A program made the position numbers and the translations under genes. DNA of 64,000 nt. Source: Actinernus sp. WN-2022. Taxonomy: Eukaryota; Cnidaria; Anthozoa; Actiniaria; Actinernidae. Positions 44,425-59,400 of this stretch are shown here, in pieces. The notes beneath the pieces are model-generated. The model saw only the letters and a list, made by a program, of their open reading frames with translations. It was not told the DNA's origin and ran no database searches. The number at the start of each line of letters is the position of its first letter. The stretch's first letter is position 1. The stretch lies in the NCBI GenBank assembly GCA_030867875.1, contig JAOWCC010000064.1, positions 37,966,802 through 38,030,801 on the forward strand, in the 5' to 3' direction.

Positions 44425-47400
44425 CTGAAATTGAAGATGTGGAGTTTTCAGAGTTTTGCTCTGGCCATTTCGTACAACTTGAAGCACGATTAGCATAATG
44501 CCACGATGTGGCACAAACATTGCAGACGCAAATAAATCATTTCGAGCCTTGTAGCCTGCGAAAACAGCCGAATCTTTGCGCTCGCTCCAAAGAAACGACT
44601 GCGACTCGAGGCCAAAAATTCCATACTGATGACGTCAATATGCCTTCCGAAAGGCCGTCCCGTACGAACCTCACAATTTTCGAAAATTTCAATTTCATTT
44701 CATTTCCCGCCCATAATTTCTAGGTTTTTCAGTCGAATGGGTATAACGTCCAGTAATAATAATAATAATATATACATTTATATAGCGCCATATACACTAC
44801 CTGTCCTATGGCGCTTTACAATCATAATATAAATCGATACGATGACTATAAAATACTAAAACTTGTTAAAAAAAGTTAAAAAATGGATTACTAATATTTA
44901 AAAAACTAAAAACTATATTACGAATACGTTGCTTTAAAAAGATAAGTCTTCAAACGTGATTTAAAAATATTAACAGAACTGCTAAGCCTAATCTCAGTTG
45001 GAAGAGCATTCCATAACCTTGGGGCGGCCACCGAGAAGGCTCTATCCCCATAGCTCTTGAGATTAGACTTAGGAATTGTAAGTAGGCACTGATTGGACGA
45101 TCTTAAACTACGACTAGGATTATAGTGATGAAGTAAGTCACTTATATAAATAGGAGCCAAATTGTTCAGTGCCTTATAGGTTAAAAGTAAAATTTTAAAA
45201 ATAACACGTTGTTCTATGGGAAGCCAGTGGAGCTGTCTGAGTAATGGCGTAGTGCGAGCGAACTTAGAATTTCGAGTAACTAGGCGAGCAGCGCAATTCT
45301 GGACAGATTGTAGTCTCTGAGTGAGATATTTCGGCAAGCCGTACAGCAAAGCATTGCAATTATCTAATCTGCACGTGACAAAAGCATGCACTAATGTTTC
45401 AGTACTGTCATCTGACAAATACTCCCTAATCTTAGTTATCTTCCTAAAATGATAGAAAGAAGACTTACACACAGCACTAACATGCTTCTCTAAAGACAAG
45501 CTATTATCAAACACTACCCCAATGTTCCTGGCAGAGAGTGAGGGCTGGACTAAATGGTCGCTAACTGAAATTGCATTAAGACATGGACGAGGGCGGTGCT
45601 TAGAGCTTATAATAAGGAGTTCTGTCTTATCTCTGTTTAGTTTTAACCTATTGGATATCATCCATTTATCTATATCGCTAACACAGGCTTCAACCCGAGT
45701 AACAGCTGATGCTTGGTCTTCGCCACTTAGGGAATCGAAGGACAAATACAACTGAGTGTCGTCCGCATAAAAATGAAACCCCATGTTGTGTTGCCTTACG
45801 ATGTCCCCAAGTGGCGAAGTATATAACAGATAAAGAATGGGGCCCAGCACGGAACCCTGAGGCACTCCACATGATAAAGGACGGCTCGTGGACTTATCAT
45901 CTCTAATGTTGACAAATTGATATCGATCGCTAAGATAAGAGCTAAACCAAGTATGGGCCAATCCCGTAACTCCAAAACGATAAGTCAACCTATTTAGTAA
46001 TATCCCGTGGTCAACGGTATCAAACGCAGCAGATAAGTCTAAAAGGAGTAATATAACAGTCCGATGATTATCTAGGGCCTCCAGAATGTCATTATTTACT
46101 CTAACAAGGGCGGTCTCTGTACTATGTAAATGTTTATAGGCAGATTGAAAAACCTCGTCAAGATCGTTCTCGAAAATATAGTCAATCGTCTGCAACGCAA
46201 CGACCTTTTCGGTGAGCTTTGACATAAACACAAGGTTAGAGATCGGCCTAAAATTAGAAAATTCTTCAAAATCAAGATGTAATTTCTTTAACTTAGGGTT
46301 CAGTAGAGCTAATTTAAAACTATCAGGCATCGTAGCAGTGTCAATAGAGAGGTTGATGATCTTGGCCATGATGGGTAAAAGAACAGGTATGCACTCCTTG
46401 AGGACAGAGGCAGGTAGTGGGTCCAGGGAACACGACTTTACTTTAGTGGCCTCGATAACAGCAGACACTTGCTCTGGTGAGACGTTCTTGAAGCTGGATA
46501 ACACACAGCTACACGAAGAGGAAACGCCAGAGAACATGGGCGAACTGTTAGACTCGGCTTCGAGAGATTTACGTAGAATAGTAATTTTATCACTGAAAAA
46601 GTCAGCAAATTTGTTTGCTAAATCCTTATCGGAACTGGAGGTGGGATAGAGAACTTCAGACTTGGTGTGAAGCAGTTTATCAACAGTGTTGAACAGAATC
46701 CGCTGATCGTGTTTATTGCTCTCGATGATGGATGAGTAGTAGAGAACCTTAGATGACCTGATGAGGGCGTTGACAACGTAATAACTACCGGGTAACGTCC
46801 AGTAACTGCCGGGTAGTTTGACTTTGTTCGAATGGAACATGGTTCACGTACTCAGATGCTTGGAAAAACTGACATTCTTGTTTGTGCTCGAACTGAGGAT
46901 TCACTATCTCTCTCCCAACACCTCGACATCAAATCCTCCAAGGGAGCAGTCACATTTATACCACAGGAAGCCCAGGCTTGATTTGTGTGGTCAAAATGAT
47001 AAGGCTTTGTATGGGAATTTGCGATTTGTGAAATATCTCGGTAAACCTTTCAATAAAGTAAATGTAACTTGCCTGAAGAGTAGTTGATGTCCTTCTTGTT
47101 CTGTGTTGCGAGTTTCAAACAATTTAAAATTCGTCGAAATCGCTTGAAATTGGCACCAGAACGCCGCAAATTCCCATACAAAGCCTTATAATTTTAACCA
47201 CAACAAAGCAAGCCTGGGTTGTGTTTGTACATCACAACATGTGATTAATAACTTACCAGTAATAGGATTTTAGTGGCAGGAAGGAGATCACGTACTGTCC
47301 ATACAACAGCCTCTATGCCCTCCACAATCTGATCTGCTGTCGAGTCGTGGTTGTTTGTTCCCACCATGATAACAACGACCTGTAAACAACAATAATTACA

Positions 47401-50400
47401 GAATAATTAAACAAATAATAACTACAACTTGTAGGTTATAAGCAGCCTCTATGCAGGTGTCTGCTCGCCATCCCATTTTTTTGGCGGAGACAGGCGCTCT
47501 GTGCTAAAAGTTGAAGTTCGGTCGAACCCCTATATCTACTAAGGTACTCTGCAACACCTTGTGGGTACTACGCAGAGGGAAAACTAAGGAAAAACTGTCA
47601 CTAAGGAAACAATCTTTCGTGGCTACATTGAAAGTTTTCATGTTCGTTTTTCCAAAACGTGCGGTGGTAGGGAGTTCTAATCAATGAAAGTTCTGGTCCA
47701 GAAACTATACTTATATGAGTCAGTAGAAGTGTGACAGACGGAGAGGATGGAAATTCCGAGTAGGAACAGTTAGTGTCCTGACATAATCTGATATGTTGAT
47801 TGCCATGGTGTCATGAAGACTGTGGTACATTAGTGATAAGCGTGCTTCTCTTCTTCGTGATTTAAGGGTAGGCCATTCAAGCTCATCCAAGATCTTAGTT
47901 ACTGTACCAGGTTGACGAATGTAGTTATGCTTCACAAAGCGAGCAGCTTGTCGCTGGACCATCTCGATGTTATCAATATCCTTTTTCAGGTGAGGGTCCC
48001 AGACGGCGCTGGCACATTCTACATGAGGTCTTACTAAGCCGGCAAAGTAAGCCTATTGTTTAACATCTTCAGGGCCACAGTTTAAATTTCTCCTAAGGAA
48101 GCCAAGAGATCCGTAAGCCTTTCCAACCTTTTCATCAATATGATGATTCCATTTTAAGTTTGACTGAAGTTGCACGCCCAGATAGGATGATGTTCGACGG
48201 GTTTTAATTCTTTTCCACAGAGTGAATAATGAAAATTCACCTGCGACAGTTTTTTTTCGGTGAATACTAAGGATATAACACTTTGACGAGTTAAATTCCA
48301 TTTGCCATGCAGGACTCTCAATCGGACACTCTCTCCCTCCGTTTTATTTTAAAGAAAAACAACGAAGTTGCCATGAATCCTCTGTATAGTGAATCCCCTG
48401 TATAGATCTTCATTGTGGCTTGCCCAAAAATCCTGCAGTTCTCTGGTCTCACAAAATAATGACCCTCCCCTTAGATAAGCCTATAAATATTTATAACCTA
48501 TAAAAGAGGAGAATATAAAAATAATGTCCGGTCCCCGAAGGAAATAGAATTGAGGAATACGCTAATACGTATAAGGTTATTTTGAGGAATGAAACGCTTA
48601 AATTGGAGTCACAGGGCACTCGAGTTTGTTCGGCTCATTTCGTAAGGGGACAGAAATTGTATAGGACTGCAAGTGATATTATGACCCCATACAACCTGTA
48701 TTGAGTCTGGACGGCACTCTGAAAACACACACCTTAGGGTCCAACCCTTCTAGTTCTCCATTTTGTAGCCTCCACAATAAATGCTCAGTCCGATCACCAC
48801 CAATACCAAAGTTGAGAGATTTAAGGGGCTTGAATAGTTCATCCCATGCCTACCAAATAACATGCCAAAAACAGGACAAATTAAATTTAAAATGAATTCT
48901 ATACTGACTAATCAATCTTCACATCTGTCCAATAGTCTGTAATATGCTTGCGCAATTTCACCTGGGAAATCACACTAATGCACCCATAATTTTGGTTGAA
49001 ATTTCACTCAAAATTTTGACTTCAAAGCATAGTGACAGAAAAATACCGAAGCTTCGGTTTTTAAATGCTTATAATGAACCATATTTGATTGGATTGATGA
49101 CTAAACTAACAACTAACACTCTTCAGTAACTCTTTCAATTTTCCCCTTAACCCCTCTGGCCCCTGTTGTTCAAAGGGTGGATAACTCGCTATCCACCGGA
49201 TAACTCCCTATCCACTGGATATATATTTGGTTGCACAAAGCACGGATAGCGCTATCCAGCGGATAAAGTTATCCATGGTTGGGTAGGCTGTATTGTAAGA
49301 GTTTGACGTCTGACACGCTCCTAAGACAAACACCGAGTGCATTCACTTTCTTCGCGACTCTTGTCTTGTTTTTGTTAGATAAGGTTTTCGAGAACTTACT
49401 TTTAATCACTGCGAGATTCCTCTCTTCTGCCTCGAGGATAACCGTGCATTCAGCAGCGGTAAAATTACGTTTTCTGTTCCTCTTAATCGGCTTTGGCTCA
49501 ATGTTTCCGCCATTGCTGTTGTGCGCGCGAACGAGAACTGAACAAGGTCAGACAAGGTCAGATACATTTTACCATGGCAACTGACCATTTAGCAGTAACA
49601 CACTGGATAGCGATTTATCCATTGGATAGTTATCCGCAAGGCTATCCAGGCTTTGTGCAATCACTTTTTATACGGTGGATAACTATCCAGTGCACGTGGA
49701 TAGCGGTTTTATCCGCTGGATAGCACTTATCCACCCTTTGAACAACCGGGCCAGGTCTTTCTCTGCAATATTGTGTTGAGTTTCTGTCAGAAGTCCATAA
49801 CCAAGTTATGAACTTCTGGTTTCTGTACAGAAACCATAAATAGAGCTGCTGCCGTCATTTCTACCGGTTACTGGAAAATTTGCACAGCATTTTGCAGACC
49901 TGGCTTGTCGGCAAGATAAGAACAGCAAGCATGCATTTACTCATAGAAATTTAAGGAAACAGTGAAATATTTAACCCAAAGTTCTATACTGACTTATATA
50001 TAGATACGAAATTTCATCCAATGAATTAAACAAGCAGGGTAGAAATGAATGAACTAGCCAGTATATTTTCTTTGATAATTATGCCGAAATTAGTTCTTCC
50101 TCAGATTTAGAATTTAATTATACCTCCATAAAAAAAGATTGATCTCAGGGAATATAATCTGCCATATGCTCAAATTATGGGTGTATATGCTGTGTAGTTT
50201 TCAACTGGAGGACGTTCAAAACAAGCTGGCAGCCATTGGGCTCCGGCAGGTTTAAAGTACAGGTCGCAGGTCAGGACACGTTACAGATCGCAGGTCAGGT
50301 CAGGAAATTTAATTTCGTTTAAAAATCGAATTCGGATCAAAATAATAAAGTAATATAAACATCTCGCAAAGGTTCCAAGAGTTGAAAGCAATGACAACAT

Positions 50401-53400
50401 GAGCATTCATTGCTGAACAGGTGGAAATCTAGGGCCGGACAGTAAGTATTGGTAACAATTTCTTATGTCCAAATGAGTGTTTCTGCTGCAAATTTAAACT
50501 CCTTTCCCAACTTTCTTAGAGTACGAAAAAATATATAATTATGCCGTTAAATGAACGTAAAGCCTTGGTCAAGGGTTTCCAACATCGGTTCAACGGTTAG
50601 GCACCGTTTATCGAGTTTAACCGATCTTGAAACCATTTGAAATTGCATGAAAACATTATTGAAAGGTCATGAAAGATATGGAAAGTATGTTTGAGAGAGT
50701 TTGATTATATTTAAAGGCCATTTCAAACTATTTCAAGATCGATTTCAACAAATCAGTGTCGTACCAATGTTGAAACCGTTTGAGCGCACATATTTAACGG
50801 CATATGTATTGTTCCTCACACCAAGAAAGTTCGGAAAGCAGTTTCAAGATGTAACACTAACATGCATTTGTACGTATGAAATTACAGTACTTTTAGGACA
50901 ATACTATCCCTATATTTCCACCCATTGCCTTTAACTCTTGAAACCTTTGGAGATGCCTAGATATAGAGGTTATTAATCAGATATATATATTCACAGTTCA
51001 TTGTATACCTTTGCGAATCATCATATATAAATAAATAAGCAACTACATCTACATGTCATCTAATACAGCTTTGTATTTTCATTTTTTCGGCGAGCCTTTA
51101 AATGTTTAGCCGACTAATAAGTTGTTTATTACAGAAATTATATAATACTTTATTATTTTGATTCAAATTTATTTTATGATAATTTAATTTCCATGACCAG
51201 GTCAGTGACCTGACCTGTGGCCTGACCAGTGACCTGTATTTTAAACCTGCCATCGGAGCTCCGGTGGTTGCTTTGATGTAGTTTTGTCATCACTGGTTAT
51301 TTTATCAACAGACAATGAAATTTTTGCTTGACTTTTAGCCTTAGATACATACTTTCCTATATATGTTGACCTCCTACTCAAAAACAGTTTGAAAGCCCTG
51401 AACTTGGTGAAATTATACAGACTATTTTTCAACTCATGATCATATGTGTTAATATATACCATACAGCTTAATTACCTCCGTTTCTTCCATATTTCTAATT
51501 AGAGAATCACCAACAAACAGAACTTTACAGGAGGAGGCCTTTCCCTGAAGAACAAACCTTTCATGCTGAAAAAACAATCAAGAATCTTAATTAGCTTTAA
51601 ATGTTCTTTTGGCCTTTTTTATTTGTACTAAGATAATAATTACAGTACCGACCAGAATTCACCTGTCTTACCTTACGCTTGAAGCCGCTCGGGTTCGCTT
51701 GCGTTCGCTCAAGCGAACTCGAACCCTGGAATCTCTCATGAGCGAACCCTGCAAGCGTCCACGAACCCTGCAAACTTCTGAGCGAACCCTGCAAATTTCT
51801 GAGCGAACCCTGCAAACCAGCGAACTCTGAGCGAAAAGCGAATGTATATTTTAGGGAACAAAAACCTAGCGAATGCAACTAATCTTAGGAATAATTTGGA
51901 AGGGCTAAATGGTAAACAGATGTGGGGCGAGTGTAGACGAGAAAGCAAAATTATTACCCACAGAAACGGCCGATATTGTTTGCTTCATTCTGGCCGTTCG
52001 AAAAATCGACTCTTCCAATTTTTTTTGAACTTTTGATATATACGTATAACAGCAAAACCGATATTGCTGAAAAGAGCACCTCGAAGTTAGTCAAAATCCC
52101 AAATTCCAAACTTTGCTCCTATTCAAGATATAACTCTCAAATTTGGGATTTTGACTAACTTCGAGGTGCTCTTTTCAGCAGTATCGACGGTTTTGCTGTT
52201 ATACGTACATATTTACGGCCATCAAAAAAAAATTGGAAGGGTCTATTATGCCAAAGTGGGCTTTATTTCAATCATAACCTGAGTATCAGGTTCTCTCTTC
52301 TTCAGGTTATTTCAATCATAAAAGTGTATATTTTTTGAAAACCAACTTAAAGTTAAAAACAAATTACCACCAGAGAAATTCTAAGGGAATTCTGTTTCTT
52401 GAATCGAACGGCGCGGCGATGATCGGAAGAATATTTTAATTAGTCTGAAAAGTAAACACGGCCATTTCGGCATTATTGGGATTAAAACGAAAGAAAGCCG
52501 ACCTCAGGGAAGGATGGTCGTAAAATATGGACGGGGACGTGGAGACCTGGGGACGGGAACGTGACCTTAGAAACACTGTATTTGTGACCGCTAAAATATA
52601 AATCGAGTAATTATGTGTGTGTTCAGTGCATTGTTTATTACTAACTCGTTATTTGGGTTAGAAAAAATGTAATCAAAAGTGTTTACCTCACGAACCGACG
52701 CCATCTTGGAAAAGCCTCGTTTCCATGCTACCTTAATTAACGCCAGAACTCACCAAAACACGTGATAGGAGGGTAACCCTTGTACTAGGGTCATTCTAGT
52801 GGTAGGGCCATTGTATTCTCCAGTCTGTTTACATGTAAAGGGGCAGTTTTGTCTCGGGTACCGCTGATAGGTCGGGATCATTCTAGCACGTACTAGTCGG
52901 CAACTTTTGAACTAAGGGTTCGCTAGGGATAACTCGCCTACCTGCAAGATGCTGGAGTTGTCAGTCTAGCAATTAGTAGGTCACATACCAGCACTATAGA
53001 ACACTAGACAGTAGCAATAAGGGGCACCACAAAAAAAAATCAACGTTACTCCACCAAAACCCGCCCGTAAACTCTAATCGTGTCCGCCATTTTGTTTTCT
53101 ATGCTAGAATGATTTTGGAGGCCGCATCATGTTGAGTTGACCTGAGCAGTAGGGTCATGATCCTGCCGGCTGAATCATGTTGCTTGTAGACCCGGGCTAT
53201 CTTTGACCCTAGTGCTAGCACTCGGTTCAACCCCCTTTCATGTAAACACCCCCCTAGCCTCCGAAAACAGCCACCTTTGTGCTCCCTTAACCTGGGCTAT
53301 CAGATTTTCATAAAATGACTGTTTACAGTTGGAAAACGCTTGTAATTTTCTTCATTTCAAGGGGGAGTATGGCGATCCGGTGTACAGGTCCGCAAATGAT

Positions 53401-56400
53401 CCCGGCCCGCAAATGATCCCTAAAATGGACCGCAAATGATCCCGCGCCGCAAATGCTCCCCAATGGGGACCGCAAATGATCCCGTGAAAAAACATGGAAT
53501 GGCATGGATTTTTTGCCACTCGATAGTGGATCTGTACAGGTCCGCAAATGATCCCAAAAATGGACCGCAAGTGATCCCGGCTCGCAAATGATCCCCATTG
53601 GGGACCACATATCATACCGCGAAAAAATGTCGAACGGCATGGAATCTGGTCGTTGGATTCAATGTTTTAGAAATAAAAATATTCGCATCAAGTTAGTTTT
53701 CTTTTTCATACAAACGGTACCTTCTACGGTGGCTCGTAAGGACCAATTTCTTATATTTTTCAAATCCTGGGTTAATTCATTAATTTTTGGATGGGTTTTT
53801 GTTAATAATCCCGAGTTTTTCTTAATCGGGAGTTACTGACTCAAAGTTAAAATTAAAGAAATTAAAGTTAAGAATAAATAACCCGTAGTATGGTGGCTTG
53901 TTTGGCCCATTCAAAAATTGTTTTTTTTAACCCGAGTCATTTTTTCTAACACCAAACATTTTTTTTGGGAAACAAGAAAATTATCCGCTTTGGAAAAAAG
54001 AAAAAAGTAATTTGATTTTTTTTGAGAATTTGTTTTCTTAATAATAATAATAATAATAATAACTTTATTTATATAGCGCAAATACAGATACGGATCTAAG
54101 CGCTTTACATGGGAATCTATAAATATATAAACAATAATAAAAAATTAAAAAAGTTTAAGAAAGCTGCTAATAGTGATTAAAATCAATAATACTAAAATAA
54201 GTCTAACAAAACGGATACACAAAATAATGAATTAATACTTATAAATTGTAAGCTAATTTAAAAAGATAAGTCTTAAGCTTAGATTTAAAAATAGAAATAG
54301 TGCCAGAAGTTTTAATATCATAGGGCAAACTGTTCCACAGGATGGGGCTAGCTACGGAAAAGGCACGACAGCCATAAGTTTCTAACTTATACGTAGGGAT
54401 AACTAAATTATTGGCAGAAGAAGAGCGTAGCTGTCCAGTAGGAACATAGCGGTGTAATAATTGACTAAGATAGACAGGAGCCAAATCATTGAGGGATTTA
54501 TACGTGAGCAATAGAATCTTAAATATTACTCGTTTTTCCACAGGTAACCAGTGTAGCTGAATTAAACAAGGCGTGATCGACTCATATTTGCGAGTACACG
54601 TGATAAGACGGGCTGCCGAGTTTTGTACATACTGAATCTTCTGCAACAGATATTTAGGCAAACCATATAAGAGAGCATTGCAGTGATCAAGTTTGGACGT
54701 AATAAAAGCGTTAATAAGAATCTCCATATCTCTATAGGAGAGATATTTCCTGATCTTAGCTAAATTTCGAATATGATAAAAACAAACTTTACAAATAGCA
54801 CTGACATGTGTAGTCATATTTTATCAAGCAAGACACCAATATTTCTAACAGAGTCAGATTGGGAAATAACTTCATCAACCACTTTACACTCGTTCTCAAT
54901 AACACGTGCAGGTTCGAAATTGAATTTCCAACGGAAAACGTCAATTTGGTGGATGTCACTCAACTATATTTCTATGGCAACACTGGTCTGCATGCTAAAT
55001 ACTACTACGAAAACGTCGCCATACAACTCCCAGATGTGGAGGAAACATAAATAGTGTAGGAGGTCAACGAAATCGTAAGTAATTTGAGGCGACATAGGTA
55101 GAGAAATGGCGGATACTAAGCCGAAAAACGATTGTTTTTTGCTTGAATTCCTCACCGAAATGTCAGTCGAGAGTGGAGAGCATTGCCGATAATCCATGTC
55201 CTGAGAGTTTCAAAAAAAATATTTGCCCTGTCGAAATCCATGCCTGGAGCTCGTCAAGGTAGAGCTCGAGGGTATTGCTCGATAAAACCTCTTATAAGGA
55301 GCATATCTGCAACTGGATGAATAAAAATAACTATAATTCTTTTTCCAAGACCCTTGAAGCTATATAAACAATCAGATTTCTTATACACAAACTGCTCGCT
55401 CACACATAAAGTTTATGCGATTTCCCTATTTTGATCTTATACACAAACCGCTCGCTCGCTCACACATAAAGTTTATGTGATTTCCCTATTTTGCAAACCC
55501 TTGGCTCTAAGCATTACTCTCCATCTAAGCGACTTTGGGAAAGACTTTGCCATGTTTATAAAATGCTAGTTTCCCGAATTTACTCACACAACGGTTCACT
55601 TCAAACTCCATGGAAACCGTTTGATTGACATCCACCAGAAACGACTTCGAAGTCAGGAGTTTCGTTTCGAACCTGCACGTGTTATTGAGAACGAGTGTAA
55701 GAGAATCAACTGAATAACGGGCGAGGACGGAAGCGCGAGCTAATAATTAAGAGTTCAGTTTTGTCTTTATTCAGCATCAGCTTATTAGCAGACATCCAGG
55801 CGTCAATGTCCGTCACACATTCTTCAATACGCATCTTAGTCAACATCATATCAGCAGAATCATCAGAAGTAAACGTAGCATAAATCTGGGTATCGTCGGC
55901 GTACAAGTGATACGACATATTATTCTTACGCAGAATGTCAGACAACGGTGCCATATAGAGTGAGAAAAGCACAGGTCCAATTACAGACTCTTGGGGTACT
56001 CCACAGTCCAAACAATAATTAGAAGAAGACTGACCCTCAACATGAACAGACTGCTTGCGATTACTTAAGTAGGAACAGAACCAGAGAAGCGCATTACCCT
56101 TAATTCCAAATCGACTGGACAGTCTAGATAGCAATATACAATGGTCCACAGTATCAAATGCAGCCGATAAATCCAAAAGTAGTACTACAACAGCACGGCC
56201 GTTATCAATCGCTAGTAATATCACAGGCTTCCCAGACTCGACGTATATTTCCCGCTTATTAGTCTGTTGGGTTACCTGTGGTTTATCGAATAGTTTCATA
56301 ACGATCTCAGAAGAGTTTAAATAATTGCTTCGTGTGAACTTTCTTTTCCGATTCCTACGAAATGAATCTTCAATAATAAAAGATTGATACTTAATGAAGT

Positions 56401-59400
56401 TGTGTGAGTGGTTTTTTGGCGATTTGGGGCCTTCTAAAGCAATTTATTAGGATTCGAAATTTTGACCGTTGGCCGAGGCTCTAAGAAAGTTAACAAGGTA
56501 GGCAAGTCGACCTCGCCAAAGCACACACTTACCTCAAAGATCACCCAAAAATCGGCACTTTTCTTCCTCGCTCGCTATTCAGCTTTCGGCACAGGAGGGA
56601 ATAGTTATCAAGCAACATCTGACCAGAGATTTAGGAAAATCCATCAAATTTATCATCGCCAAACCGCCTCCTCGAGACCCCAAAAGCGCGACCTTGCAAT
56701 GATCTGTAAGAACCAGAATGACCAAAGCGGTCCAAAATTTTCCCGAGCCTATCCAAAACGATGCAAATCGCCTTTCTTCATGGGGGGACCCCCAAGCGAG
56801 AAATTATACGAAACTGGCGGTTACAGACTAATTTTGAATTTGGAACTCGCCAATCAGAGGACCAAGACAGTTGGCTGGGGTCTTCACCGAGTGTTATGAC
56901 AGTTCCACGTGAGAAATTTTCGCGAGTTCCAAATTCAAAATTAGTCTGTAACCGCCAGTTTCGTTAAAAGGCCTAGTAATGGTCTCTCTGATTGGCGATA
57001 TATTTGTTTCCGTTCCTCGAGCGGAAGTATAATTTCACGCTTGAGGGTCCCCCATGAAAAAAGGCGATTTGCATCGTTTTGGGTAGGGTCGGGAAAATTT
57101 TGGACCGCTTTGGTCATTCTGGTTCTTACAGATCATTGCAAAGTCGCGCTTTTGGGGTCTCGAGGAGGCGGTTTGGCGATGATAAATTTGATGGATTTTC
57201 CTAAATCTCTGGTCAGATGTTGCTTGATAACTATTCCCTCCTGTGCCGAAAGCTGAATAGCGAGCGAGGAAGAAAAGTGCCGATTTTTGGGTGATCTTTG
57301 AGGTAAGTGTGTGCTTTGGCGAGGTCGACTTGCCTACCTTGTTAACTTTCTTAGAGCCTCGGCCAACGGTCAAAATTTCGAATCCTAATAAATTGCTTTA
57401 GAAGGCCCCAAATCGCCAAAAAACCACTCACACAACTTCATTAAGTATCAATCTTTTATTATTGAAGATTCATTTCGTAGGAATCGGAAAAGAAAGTTCA
57501 CACGAAGCAATTATTTAAACTCTTCTGAGATCGTTATGAAACTATTCGATAAACCACAGGTAACCCAACAGACTAATAAGCGGGAAATATACGTCGAGTC
57601 TGGGAAGCCTGTGGTAATATATCCCGAGTTCCTCAGTAATCCAGAGTTCTTAATCCCGAGTCAACCGCTTCTAATTTTTTTAATCATCGGGTCAATTATC
57701 TGACTCAATTTTGTTTTCATTTCTAGATACTCATCCTGCTTGTCAGTATCTCCTATTTACAACACACAAGGAAACAATTTCAAAGCAATAGCAAAAGTAA
57801 TAACAAGCGTAACAGCCTGGAGCGAGCATAACTGCGAAGGCTAACCGGAAGTGTGATCCGGGGTCGATAGCGTGACGTCATGGAGATTTTGATGGACATA
57901 GCATTGTGTTATGGCCAAAATTTGAGATAATGCGCAAAAAGGGAAAACGAAAGGTAGATCGCCGGATAGCGAAAACAAAACAGCGTCGAAAGCCCGAAAG
58001 GCAACGCCGCACACAAGAGCGAAGGGAAAAGCGAGTGGTAAGCAGCTAGTGAACCTCGTGCTCCTATTAACGTTAATGTTGACCCTAAGCCTGCTATGTT
58101 AGCGGCGATGAGATCTCTTGGGTATATATAGCTTTTAGTTTCTTCTCAAGCACATATCTTCCCAAGCACATATCTTCCCATGTTGATGTTCTTATAAACG
58201 GCTCAGTAACGGAATAATTTGGAGTACAGGTCAGCTCTTGCCTGTCTTGGTGAGTGAGAGAACCCGTCGTTTACCTGTGAACTCGTCCGATGGTTATAGG
58301 GTCAGTTAATTATAAGTTTGTGGTTAGGGCTAGGATTTGTCTTGGAATTAACAATCTGACCTGTGATCAGGTTAGTTCTGGTCGGTACTGCATGTATATA
58401 TTGGGTATCAGCGGCCATCCCGAGGGGGCGGCCCCCGGGCAACCCACGGGCAACCGAGGGGCTTAGCAGGGGATTTGTAGCAAATATATGCCCCACACGC
58501 GGGGCATTAGAGCGCTTTTGCGTTTTCGTCAAAATACCCAGGGGACATACCCACAGGGTTTGCACGTAATCTCCTGTCTCAATGCTCAGCGGTTTTCGCT
58601 CGATCGATCGACGTTCTTCGATTTCTTTGTCCTTGAGGTAAGTCATATCATTATCCTTCAAATTAAGAGATTAAATTAAGCCATCCACTGTCGGAAGACA
58701 GAACAAAGAAATAAAGGATAATATTTGTATAAAACTATTAAGATTTTTGACACTTCTAAAACGTTTAGCTTCTAATACTCAGTATAATATGTTGCCCAGG
58801 TTGCCCCAGAGGTGGTTTTTTTTTGTCACAATTTTCTGCCCCACCCGAGGGGTTTTAGCATGTGTTTGTCATGGCTGCTGTGACAAATGCCCCTGGGTGC
58901 CCGGGGGCCGCCCCCTCGGGATGGCCGCTGATACCGGCATAAGTTTCTAGACTCAGTGCACCACAATCATGAGACGAGTATATATATGCTTCAAGGGACC
59001 ACTTTTGAAATAATGTATAGCTACATGTATATATATAAATTTTTAAAGAAAAGTTTGCCATATAATGGTGAGATGCAGTTCCCCATGGATGTTATAATTC
59101 CTATTTATTAATAGTCACTGTAATTTACAGGGCGCAAAAAATATTGTGCCCAATAGTTCACGACAAGTAGATTTTCACGTTTATAGGAAAGTACTTGTTG
59201 TCAGTCGAAACCTGTCAGTCACTTGCCTGACAGGTAAGTTTGCTAGAAGTTTGTTAAAATGTTGACCAAAATTTGGGCTACCAGCTGTGCTTCAAAATTG
59301 CCTTTGGCTCAAGAATGACTTTCCCGAAAGGTGTGTCAAGGCTGAAGCTGAAAAGTTCATTTTGTTTGAGCCCTCAAATTATTGATTTGAAGTCTTTAAT

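Noticed and set aside
46212..46649. 145-residue + strand frame
   Set aside because: It is the antisense of the LINE reverse transcriptase.
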